The notes beneath the pieces are model-generated. The model ran no database searches, had not been told where the DNA came from, and saw nothing but the letters and a program-made list of their open reading frames with translations. Below, in pieces: positions 55,251 through 64,000 of a stretch of DNA of 64,000 nucleotides. Numbering within the stretch: position 1 is the first letter of the stretch; each line of letters opens with the position of its first letter. The DNA is from Heterohyrax brucei (Eukaryota; Chordata; Mammalia; Hyracoidea; Procaviidae): NCBI GenBank assembly GCA_028571685.1, contig CM053141.1:53318333-53382332 (forward strand). The letters are read 5' to 3'. Position numbers and translations under genes: made by a program.

Positions 55251-58029
55251 GCTCTTAACATGTTCAATGAAATCTTGTAATTCAGTAAAATAAACACATT
55301 TATGAATATATATATACAGTTGTAATATCTTGATCATCTTATTTTTAAAGAATAAAAAAATAGTTGCAAGTAAGAAATTTTAAGAGTGTTCCAGGGTATT
55401 TTTATTGATAGCAGTATAACAAAATAAAAAAATAACAGCATATCTTGAAAATGAATAAAATTTATATGGTGATGGTTATGAACTTTAGGTGTTTAGAATG
55501 CATACTTCATAAACATAAATTTTCCAAAAATAATACAGTAAAGCATCTTAGCAATGATTTTGAAGTTATACTTCTTATAAATATGTCAAATAAATGATTA
55601 AAACATTTACGATATAACTCTAAAAGTAATGATTTTTATTTAACTGATGATACAAGATACATAGAAATGATACTTTATCAGAGGAACTAAAATTTAAAAC
55701 AATTAGTATAAAGAACAGACTGTTACTGAATTAATATCAGCCTTAGAAGAGTTTTAGACAAATTGGTTGTTAAATGAAATAAGAGGACTTAAAGTATTTT
55801 ATTAAAGATTAGACATTGGTTTCTGTTTTGCTTTTTTAAAGCAATGAATCCAAAGATTCTTCTTACCTTTGAAAATTGAAGGTAAATGTTTAGTGTGTTA
55901 CTCAGAGTTTACACATTTTCTTTATGTAAATTAAAAGATGCAACGTACACCCCCCCACACACATATATGTATTTTCAAAGTACTCGACACTTTTCCTAAG
56001 ATACTACAAGGAAATGTACAGGTGTAAAGACAAGAACCATAAGCAATTTAATTTGAAGAGATTTGTGATAGTTTCCTGACACCTGATTATTTTTTCCGAA
56101 GTCATGAAATCACATTTCTTATGTATAATATTACAAACATGACAGACTATGGATACAGAAATGTAGTGATAAGTAGGGATCTACATTTCAAAGTGCAACA
56201 GTATGCAAGATAATATCCAAAAAGATGCTAATTTGCATCTACACTTGCTGTCCATCTAGTAAGTTGCTCCTTATGGTGGTATGCGGATTTTCCTCAGTGA
56301 GAAGGCAAGTGCATTTCTGTTTTCGTGCAAAGTCATTAGAGTTTACATTGATTATCTTGCCTTAACATAGGATTTTGATGGAAATAAAATTCTTAAAAGA
56401 ATGTTAGAGAAATAGAAGAATGTGCAAGGAAGTGTACCTGAAAGTGACTATTTTGTAATAAGTGTTGAACAAAAATAAGTAACATGATTTTGAAGCAGAA
56501 AAGATTGTACTTTATTGTAAGGAGCTTCCAGATTTTGGCACGTTATTTACACAAAAGGAGTACTTGTTAAAACACTGCGATACAATAGATTCATACATCT
56601 CAGTTTCAATTAGCAGGCTCATTTATTACCCACCAAGATCTGAAACTGCAGGGTGAGGTTCAAGTGTCACTGAGGGTGTCTTCATCACTTCAATATCATT
56701 GCCTTAAAAGGCATTGACCAGAAGAAGCAGATGACCTCATTTCAAAATTATTACGGTACAGAGAACTCAGTTTCCACATTATAATTCATTTTCTCATGGA
56801 ATATTTCAAATTTATTATCAGTTTCCTGACACATAATGGCTAATCATTAAGGATAGCCACTTTAACATAATATGAATACGCATTTCTCCATAGGTAATAC
56901 AACAGATCCTGCATTAGCATTATTGACTAAGGTGCATTTAACTTCTTCACTAATACTTAATGGAAGGTTAATGTATAAGTCAGGAGATTAAATGGCTTTT
57001 ACTTAAAACAAGTATATTGATTAAAATAACTTAGTGAGGTTTTTAAAGCTGATGATATAAAAACAGTCACACGTTTTAATATTTTATTTAATATTAAGAG
57101 CAAATTGTAGGGCACAGCAGATCAAGATTAGTGGAAGTTATTGCACTAATTACTTGTGGAATGAATTCTTGTTCATAGTTAACAAATGGATATTGTATAT
57201 TGAAAGGCAACAAATCATCCGGGTTATTTCTAATGTTCAAGGAAGGTCTCTGTTTAAGAATTTCCATTGTTTCTTGCAGTGTCCTCTGTGTATGCCTTAC
57301 TTGTATCTTACACCTGGCACCATTAAAAGATAAAGTAACCTTCCAGAAACAGAGCTACTATTCAGTGTCATTGAAATGTATCACTGTTCCCTTTTTTTGA
57401 AATCCTATTATTATTTAAATCAGTGTTAAACCTAATATATAGAATACTTACAGTAAATTGACTAATGATACTTTCCCATTTCCTTTCTTTTCTCAAAACC
57501 CAATATTCTACCCAAACATAGTCAGCTAACAAATTGGCCTTGTAATAGCATGACATCCGATGCTGAAGGTCTTTCATTTCTTTGATTTTGTTTGCACTTA
57601 AAAATAGTCATCTCAGGCATCTCAGTCTTCTCTTCAGGCAGTGCAAAATTACACCTGCAAGTTCTTGCTCAGTTTTAATTTGTGCATTCTGAGAAGGATT
57701 TGATCTTCTCAAGAGAAAGTTACCAGGACCCACGTGAACACTGTGCCAGTGTAACAGCAGGCTATAGAACACACAACCTTTTTGTGTATCCTAGAAGTCA
57801 AAGCAACATAGGAATAATATAATTAGACAGCAAAAATGTACAATGCTCAATATTACTCATTACGTCCTGCTGTGAGAGGTTCCTTGTTTGTGATGCTGAA
57901 TGGAAATTATGCCTGCAGTATTTCAAATACCATGGCAGACAGTTTTCAGCTAAAATAGTTTTCCAGGCTAAGACAGACTTGGAAAAAGAAAATGGCTATC
58001 AACTTCCCAATAATTAGCCAGTGAAAACC
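55251..58029. other. Repeat-poor interval, candidate conserved non-coding DNA
   Basis: About 2.8 kb without recognisable transposons in a transposon-rich neighbourhood. It contains a perfect octamer ATTTGCAT (56,231-56,238) and a non-low-complexity block at 56,640-56,790. Short frames (57,200-57,577) are not convincing. Conservation needs cross-species alignment. Confidence 0.35.
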
Positions 58030-58172
58030 TTGTGGATAGTAGTGGTACAGTGTCTGCAACAGTGGGCTCAAACAGCAATGACTGTGAGACTGGTGCAGGA
58101 CTGAACGGTGTTTCATTCTATTGTACATAGAATTGTTAGGATTCAGAACTGACTAGATGCCACCTAAAAAAC
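58030..58172 (+). mobile_element. RTE/BovB-type LINE, 3' end only
   Basis: 'gtgtctgcaacagtgggctc', 'gactggtgcaggactgaacg' and 'gatgccacctaaaaaacagt'. It is 5'-truncated to about 140 bp. Confidence 0.85.
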
Positions 58173-58224
58173 AGTAACAAACAGTATTTATTATAAAATA
58201 ATTGATATCTGTGATAATTGAACT

Positions 58225-58455
58225 GCTTATACTTTCATAGTACTTAATATCTGCCAGGTAATGGTTCTAAGTGTTTGTAAATAGGTAATCTAAGTATGAG
58301 TAATTTATTTACAGATGGGAAACTCGGGCACAGGAGTGTTAGGATACCGAGGGCTGGAGGGGTGCGGTAACACGTCTAAGATCATGCAGCTCGTAAGTGG
58401 TAGAACTTGAAGTCTAATCAGGGCAGTGTGGCTTCAAGGGCCATGCTGTTAACAA
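58225..58455 (+). mobile_element. MIR
   Basis: 'ggtaatggttctaagtgttt', 'cagatgggaaactcgggcac', 'ctaagatcatgcagctcgta' and 'agtggtagaacttgaagtct' in MIR order. Confidence 0.75.
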
Positions 58456-58561
58456 CCATGTCGGATAACTTGCAGGCTTTGAAAACAAGAAAACTGACAT
58501 TCAAATCCCAGAGATGCTATTTACTAACTTTTTCAAGTCTTGATATCTTTGTATGTTTAAT

Positions 58562-58872
58562 GTTGTTGTTGTTAGTGCCACCGAGTTGACTCTCACTCAT
58601 GGTGGCCTTCCGTATAACAGAGCAAAGTACTGCCAGGTCCCTTGATGGGTTGTACATTGGACAGTGGTGATCAATAGGGGGTTTCAGAAGCTGATTATCA
58701 GGCCTTTCTTCTTAGTCCGTCTCGGTATCAAAGCTCCACTGAAACACTTTCAGTATAAAAACAAAGTAAAACCTCTACAGTGGCCATCCATGGGATACAA
58801 TGGCTGGGAATCACATAGTATTTTTCCTATGGAAGGTAAGAATTTTACCACTGAAGCACCACTGTTCATTTG
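58562..58872 (-). mobile_element. tRNA-Gly-type SINE
   Basis: On the complement the 5' end (58,800-58,870) reads like tRNA-Gly(GCC): 'tggtgcttcagtggtaaaat' then 'tcttaccttccataggaaaa' (anticodon arm region) and a decayed B-box. The body matches the RTE leader at 745-930 ('ggcctttcttcttagtccgt'), and the 3' end is the common RTE tail ('gccaccgagttgactctcac'). It is a SINE, not a tRNA gene. Confidence 0.75.
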
Positions 58873-59139
58873 GGATATACTTATTAAAAAAAAAAAGTAT
58901 GTTTTTAAGGGTTAACTTGACAACAGCTAACAACAACAACATGCCCAAATATTCACAGAACATGTCATATGAAAACAAAACAAACAAAAAGGCTTACACT
59001 GAAGTTTACATGGGGAATTTTACATTTTTATTTACTAGATCTGACATCCCCATATACTGATTAGGTGTATTTGTAGTGAATTTATTGATTCTTTGACATT
59101 TTTATTACTGGTGGGTAGTGGGTTGAATTGTTGTGATCT

Positions 59140-59310
59140 TATTGTGATCAACAGAGTTGGCAGTGGCTGATTTTCAGAAGTAGATTTTCAGACCTTTCTT
59201 CTTAGTTCATGTTAGGAAGTTCTACTGCGGTCTGTTCAGTATCAGAACACAAAAGCCTCCACTGAGAGACAGATAGTGGCTGTACGTGAGATGCATTTCC
59301 CAAATAAGTG
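59140..59310 (-). mobile_element. tRNA-Gly-type SINE, body fragment
   Basis: 'tcagaagtagattttcagac', 'ctttcttcttagttcatgtt' and 'aaagcctccactgagagaca' match the body of the preceding SINE. Both ends are decayed. Confidence 0.6.
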
Positions 59311-59492
59311 TCATTCTCCATCCGTCATCTCTCTGTACCAAAGGAGTCTCAAAATCAGTCATATGACATTTGTTATACAATGTCCAGTCTATAACTGATA
59401 TATTTAGAAGACATAATACTTGTTTTAAAAACTCCATTTAAAATGGTGGACATTTAGACAACTGAAAACACTCAGAAGACAGTGTTGTTTTT

Positions 59493-59634
59493 GTTTGATG
59501 CTGGAGAGTTGATTTTGACTTATAATGACTGTATAGGACAAATTAGAATGGCCCTATACAGTTTCTAAGGAGTGCCTGGTGGGTTCAGACTGGTGAGAAG
59601 CCTGAGCTCTTAAACACTGCACCACCAGGGTTCT
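59493..59634 (-). mobile_element. AfroSINE, short form
   Basis: 'gagagttgattttgacttat', 'gtttctaaggagtgcctggt' and 'ctcttaaacactgcaccacc'. Confidence 0.88.
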
Positions 59635-59637
59635 TAT

Positions 59638-59940
59638 ATATTCCCTATGACCCAGCAATTCTACTGATACTTAATCAGGAAAAAATTAAATTGTATGTCC
59701 ACATATACAATAGTTCATGAATGTTCATCCCACTGCCATCCAGTGGGACTGCCATTAAGTCAGTCCTGGCTCGTAGTAACCCTATGGGACAAAGTAGAAC
59801 TACTCCATAGAGTTTCCAAGTAGCACCTGGTGGATTTCAACTGCAGACCTCTTTTGTTAGCAGAATGGACACTTAATCACTATGCCACCAGGGTTTCCTG
59901 AATGTTCATAGTAATTCTACTTATAATAGTTCAATATTGG
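59638..59940 (+). mobile_element. Old L1 (ORF2 3' part), interrupted
   Basis: 'ccctatgacccagcaattct' and 'gtatgtccacatatacaata' with 'gttcatgaatgttcat' then, after the SINE, 'agtaattctacttataatag' read as one continuous old mammalian L1 ORF2 end (human-type '...acccagcaattccactcct...cgaatgttcatagcagcattattcataatag'). Confidence 0.75.
59729..59898 (-). mobile_element. AfroSINE, short form, with target-site duplication
   Basis: 'gtaaccctatgggacaaagt', 'agtttccaagtagcacctgg' and 'atgccaccagggtttcc'. It is flanked by perfect 11-bp copies of tgaatgttcat at 59,718-59,728 and 59,899-59,909, inside an old L1, so both the empty site and the duplication are visible. Confidence 0.95.
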
Positions 59941-60429
59941 ATTAAAAGCTCCAATATCAGAGGCTGAGCCAGGATGATTGACTAGACACATGTCTCCTCA
60001 ATTCCTTCTGAAAACTAAGGCCTGGATTGATAACTGGATGGAACACTCTGAACACCCAGGGAGCCCTAGGATACCCTGTAAGGCTGTCAGATTGGACTAC
60101 AACGCCACTAAACAGAAAAATACCTCTTTCTGAGGAGTCACAGTGTGCTGAGCTCTGCTTCTGCTGACTTGCCACTTGGGCGGACTGCAGGTATTGACAC
60201 TTTTTTTCTTTTTTTTTTTTCTTTTGTTATCCAGTAGGCAGGGGATGGTATGAGCCAACAAATACGCTGAACTTCAGTGCCGAAGTAAACAGAATATAGC
60301 ACAGCAGAGGGACATTGCTGTGGGATAGCTACATTTTGAGAGCCCGGCTCCTGACTGAGGGCACAACTGCCTCCCACCCTCTCTTTTCTGAGCTCCGACA
60401 TATAATCTGCTGTTTTGAGGCAGGAAGGA

Positions 60430-60960
60430 CAGCTTGGCAGGGACACCATCTTGGTCAGCTGGGAGGCAGAGTCACCCAACTGGAGGTCTCAGCAGAGGAT
60501 AATTCCCAATTTGAGATGCACTGTCAGTCTGGAAAGCTCTTGTCCAGCAGAAAGGCTGTGTTTAGCACAGTGTTACCTTATGGGTAGGGCCTGACTGATG
60601 ATGGCAGCAAGGCTGTAACCTTTCCCTGTTTTGAACTACATCATAGCATCTAGGGACAACTGCAGAAGTGCTTTGGTTGTCAGCCGGTAGGTGGAACCTG
60701 CTGCACCTGATGGCCTGACTGATTTGAGCAGCTGCCAGATAGCTCCTAAATTTTTAAAATAAGACTGGCTTTAGAAATAAATGCTGAGTGGCCTGACAGC
60801 ATCTCTTCTAGCCTTTACTGACCCATATCATAGGGTCAATTGATGGTCCCCTAGTGACTCCATAAGTAGGTTGCTGTCTTTGCCAGATAGGAGGTGGAGT
60901 GTGCCACCTCAGAGAGTCCACTGGGAATGGTCACTAGAGTACACAGAGGCAGCTGGTGAT
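60430..60960 (+). repeat. L1 5' UTR tandem monomers (about 3 units)
   Basis: Cores at 60,445 ('accatcttggtcagctggga'), about 60,668 ('gtgctttggttgtcagccgg') and about 60,870 ('gttgctgtctttgccagata'), spaced roughly 200-225 bp. 'gtccagcagaaaggctgtgt' matches the second conserved block of the 44.6-45.6 kb array. Confidence 0.75.
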
Positions 60961-61079
60961 GAACTCCCCTCTCAGAACTACACTCCAGCTCTGTTGAGGT
61001 AACACCAGAGAAGTTAAACAGCCTCTAGATGGCTTGAAAGCAACAATCTATCTCTAACCATTTAAAGAAACAGCCCACC

Positions 61080-61470
61080 ATGGCTCTGGAAGAACTCCCA
61101 GAATAAAGAATCAAAAAGCTTCCCAGATGAAAAAGGGTTTCTGAAACTAATGAAGGTCGAGTAAAAAAGAATTATATATAGAACCCTCCTAGAGATTAAA
61201 CAAAATGCACCAGAGCAAAATGAAAAATTAAGCAAGCTATTTGAAATGATGGAGCATCTACGATCTGAAATCCAAGAGATCAGTAACAAAATTACAGAAT
61301 TAGACAATTCAATCCAAAACCAAAAGAGCAAAATTGAGGAGACAGAAGGCAGACTTAGTGACCTTGAAGATAGAGCAACTGACACTAGCATTTATGAGGA
61401 AAAATCAGAGGGGGAAAAAAATGAAGAAGCATTAAACATGTGTGACTTTATTAAGAGGAAAAGTCTATGA
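61080..61470 (+). pseudogene. L1 ORF1 N-terminal part
   Basis: The frame 61,246-61,470 encodes a coiled coil: MMEHLRSEIQEISNKITELD, NSIQNQKSKIEETEGRLSDL, EDRATDTSIYEEKSEG. This matches the ORF1 coiled coil at 48.2 kb. Upstream 'gcaccagagcaaaatgaaaa' is in a different register. The nucleic-acid-binding C-terminal domain is missing because the element ends at 61,544. Confidence 0.8.
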
Positions 61471-61544
61471 TTAACTGGGTTTCTAAACAGGGAGTCATAG
61501 CTGAAAACACAAAGGGTATTGTTGCTGAGTTGCTGGCAGAAAAT

Positions 61545-62094
61545 GGCCTTTTATGGAACACTTGCCTTCTGAATGGAAATGATCTCTCCGGTTTATAGTC
61601 ATACCCATTTAGTCCCTCTTCCTGCTTTTTACTTCAGCAGATCAACATAATTCAAATGGGAAAAGTAGGTATTAGAGATGGTATCATTCTTCCAATATAC
61701 AGCTAGTCTAGATGTGACGACTGCTGTCAACTACTATTTAAGTGCTGTGTATTTATGAGTTTGCTCTTATGAATAGAGCTGCTGAGGTAAAAGCTCTCAC
61801 CTCTAGAAGTTCATAATTACAAACAAATAGTAAATATTCAGAGCCACTTACAAACAAATGTTGAAAAATGAAATTGAACATGAGCCAGAAACAACACAGG
61901 TTAACGGAATCATTCTGGATTTGATTCCTAGGGCTTCCTTGACATGAAGAGTAGGAAACTGAAGCACTCACTTTGCCTGTTTTTCAGTAGCTTTTGGCCA
62001 AAAAAAAAACAAAACAGAAGCAAATAAACAAACAAAAAACCCCCCTAACTCTTGTAAGCTATTCATATTTGCTACATTTTAGCTATGTTACAAC
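61545..62094. other. Unassigned DNA with an A-rich run
   Basis: A-rich segment at about 62,000-62,040 followed by CCCCCC. No gene or repeat body. Confidence 0.5.
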
Positions 62095-62225
62095 CAATAT
62101 TCATGAAGCACCATTCTAAGCACTATACATGAGTATCTTTATTTAATTCTCATATGAAATTCTGTTAAAGAGATATTATTGTTTCCATTTTAAAGGTGAG
62201 GAGAATGAGGACTGAAGAAAGAAGC
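62095..62225 (+). mobile_element. MIR fragment
   Basis: 'caccattctaagcactatac', 'gagtatctttatttaattct' and 'ttccattttaaaggtgagga' match the central MIR region. Confidence 0.65.
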
Positions 62226-62529
62226 AGAATAAAGATCGTATTTTTTATAGAAGTACTATGGTAAATCTAAGAGATGAATCTTATAGAAGATCGTGTGCGT
62301 CTTTGTATATGTATACATGAAAGGACAATTTTCATGACAAAGTCTCATCATCAGTCTCCAAATCAATGTGCTTTTAAAAGGCTTCTAAATTCCTGATGAG
62401 TCAGCCTGTAAGCTCTCAGTGTTCTCTGTGTAAACTCTAGTACAGTGTTGGTCTGAGTTCCTTGTTTACACATCCCTGCATAAGGAATACCATGGCCTTG
62501 TTAGTGGGTAAAAGAAGTGATCTTCATTT

Positions 62530-62705
62530 TTATCTCTTGGTTGCTAAGTGACAGGTTAGCAATTTGAACTGCCAGGAGCTCTGTGGGAGACAGACTTGAT
62601 GGTTTGCTCCTGTGGAGATTACAGCACAGAAAATGTTATGGGGCAGTTGACTCCGTCACATGGGATCCATATGAGTCAGAATTGACCAGATGACACTCAG
62701 CAGCT
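62530..62705 (+). mobile_element. AfroSINE, long form
   Basis: 'ggttgctaagtgacaggtta', 'gggagacagacttgatggtt', 'ggagattacagcacagaaaa' and 'gtcagaattgaccagatgac'. It keeps the middle block; its 5' end is decayed. Confidence 0.85.
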
Positions 62706-63574
62706 CCTCCAAAGGAGTCAGCCTAATATCCGCCATATAGAATACTTATGGTAAAAGTTCTTACATTTGAATGCTACTTGGGTGAGTATGTGTCTCGTAA
62801 TTTTAAAACTACACTTTAACAGTGGCTTTCTGTAAGAATGGATAATTGCATTATAGAGAAATACCTAAGAAAGTTTATAAAGGAATATAACTTTCTGGGA
62901 TAATGGAAGATTTTTACGGTTGGACTCTTCTATGAACATATTTCTTATGCCATGTTTTATAAGTGTAAATATTTGAATAATTGATTAAAATTCTTTTGAA
63001 AATGATTTTGTGTATGGCATGAATATGAGAGTCCTTTGAAGTTTAGTTTTTACAAAGGTACATGTGAATTTGTGTTAAAATTTCATGTTTATACAAGCCC
63101 ATCCAAAGGTTCCTAACATTATTTTACTGCATTCAGGATTTTTGAAATTGCTTCCATGTAATCACTTTCTCTCTTTCCTTGCCTTTGAAGTCTTAATTAC
63201 TAATAAGAGATAATAACTGTCACTTACAACTTGACATTTTGAACTTTAGTTTTATATCATTTTTTATTCTGCCAAAAAAGGTAGATGTTCCCAAAGTTCC
63301 ATTAAACAATCTTGTCTCAAACATCACTGGAACATTTATGAGAATTTGCTCTCCTTTTTGATTTATACTTTTAAAAATCACTCATATATTTGATACTCAT
63401 ATTTTAGAAGTGATTTAGAATATTATAAATACTATATTTGAAATCCCAGTGTATTTTCATGATTAACTTACTCTGAATGAAAAAGAGCCTAAGGCCTTTA
63501 TCTCATTCATATATACTGCCTTAAAATGTAGTTTCTCTGTTCTATGAATGTTTTGTATTATCTGTTCACTAGAT
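62706..63574. other. Unassigned AT-rich DNA
   Basis: No repeats or frames recognised. Confidence 0.4.
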
Positions 63575-63760
63575 GACTTGTAATTTAGTGATTAAGAGCA
63601 GAGTCTCCAGAGATGAGGCTCAAAGCATAATTTACTCAATTACTGTGTCACTTTGAGCAATTGGTTTAACTTTGCTATACCACTTTCTTCATTTTTGCAA
63701 TGGGGATATGTGAGATCAAATGAGCTTATAATGTGATTACAGTAGTGTCTGGCACCTATC
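63575..63760 (+). mobile_element. MIR
   Basis: 'tttagtgattaagagcagag', 'tgtcactttgagcaattggt' and 'cattacagtagtgtctggca'-type end ('gattacagtagtgtctggca') follow the MIR consensus from its tRNA-like head to near the 3' end. Confidence 0.82.
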
Positions 63761-63813
63761 ACAGACAGCGTTAACTCTTACGGTGATGTAAAATGACTTA
63801 AATAACTTGACCT

Positions 63814-63858
63814 TTGTCACCATGAGTTGGAATAGACTCCACAGCAAAAGTTTTTTTC
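63814..63858 (+). mobile_element. Short SINE/RTE 3' tail
   Basis: 'gtcaccatgagttggaatag' with 'actccacagcaaaagttttt' is an AfroSINE/RTE 3' end of about 45 bp without a body. Unlike the tails at 3.1, 14.4 and 50.8 kb it lacks the 'cacttggc' variant. Confidence 0.55.
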
Positions 63859-64000
63859 TTTTGTAAAATGTAACACTATAAGGTAACGTTGAAGAAATGT
63901 CAGGAGTTAGACTAACCTTTTTTTAAAAGCTAAAGACTGTATTTTTTTTTTAAAAGAGTGTTGTACCTTAACTTGATAATGCTAAAACATGTAGAATATC

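Larger units (their letters stand above)
59960..61544 (+). mobile_element. 5'-only L1 fragment
   Basis: Starts with the L1 5' end 'gaggctgagccaggatgatt' (collinear with 47,061 onward: 'aactaaggcctggattgata'), then a tandem 5' UTR and ORF1 coiled coil. It stops in ORF1 at 'gttgctggcagaaaat' (61,544). ORF1 C-terminus, ORF2 and 3' UTR are absent. No target-site duplication was found. Confidence 0.82.

Noticed and set aside
58800..58870. tRNA-Gly gene on the minus strand
   Set aside because: The cloverleaf is decayed and continuous with an RTE-derived body and tail, so it is the head of a SINE.
63814..63858. Fourth example of the variant SINE tail
   Set aside because: It lacks the 'cacttggc' variant and looks like an ordinary decayed AfroSINE/RTE end.

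Overview
This is a stretch of mammalian genomic DNA, AT-rich and free of CpG islands, and I cannot confidently identify any host protein-coding gene or host RNA gene in it. The organism is almost certainly an afrotherian. The window holds about 20 copies of the tRNA-derived AfroSINE family, several RTE/BovB-type LINE fragments that share the SINE 3' end, and long L1 elements. Most SINE copies lack a block of roughly 45 bp in the middle. As I recall from published work, that deletion marks the subfamily shared by hyraxes, sea cows and elephants, so Paenungulata is the best guess. Species cannot be fixed from the sequence alone.

Layout. 1-0.93 kb: minus-strand RTE endonuclease fragment cut by the window edge. 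0.93-6.7 kb: unique-looking DNA with AfroSINEs, a CA microsatellite and an old L2. 6.7-9.25 kb: plus-strand RTE with a broken reverse transcriptase and a partly duplicated 3' end. 9.25-16.66 kb: the longest stretch almost free of retroposons, with features suggestive of conserved non-coding DNA, a 22-bp perfect palindrome and a weak candidate first exon. 17.9-22 kb: minus-strand L1 with a largely readable ORF2. 23.05-30.4 kb: nearly full-length, decayed plus-strand L1. 30.4-42.1 kb: old MIR and L2 copies and a dense AfroSINE cluster. 42.5-44.5 kb: second plus-strand RTE. 44.5-51.9 kb: a second full-length-type L1 with a tandemly repeated 5' UTR, invaded by a 5'-only L1 copy (47,061-48,480) and by a 27-bp SINE/RTE tail (50,755-50,781). 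52.6-54.3 kb: three L1 3' ends. 54.3-64 kb: tRNA-Gly-type SINEs, MIRs, a repeat-poor stretch (55.25-58.0 kb) and another 5'-only L1 fragment (59.96-61.54 kb).

No genes here work together as a pathway. All reading frames of any length come from retrotransposons (L1 ORF1/ORF2, RTE endonuclease and reverse transcriptase) and carry stops, frameshifts or deletions. The history is one of successive nested retrotransposition into what looks like a gene desert or large intron.

The most interesting observations are three. First, L1 5' UTRs are built from tandem monomers of about 200-260 bp, each carrying a YY1-like core. Second, a 5'-only L1 insertion has a target-site duplication and appears to end at an A-rich site inside ORF1. 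Third, three very short insertions consist only of a SINE/RTE 3' tail variant that no longer copy in the window carries. No previously undescribed defence or metabolic system is visible. All repeat names come from remembered consensus sequences, not a database search, and boundaries are good to about 10-30 bp unless a duplication is given.
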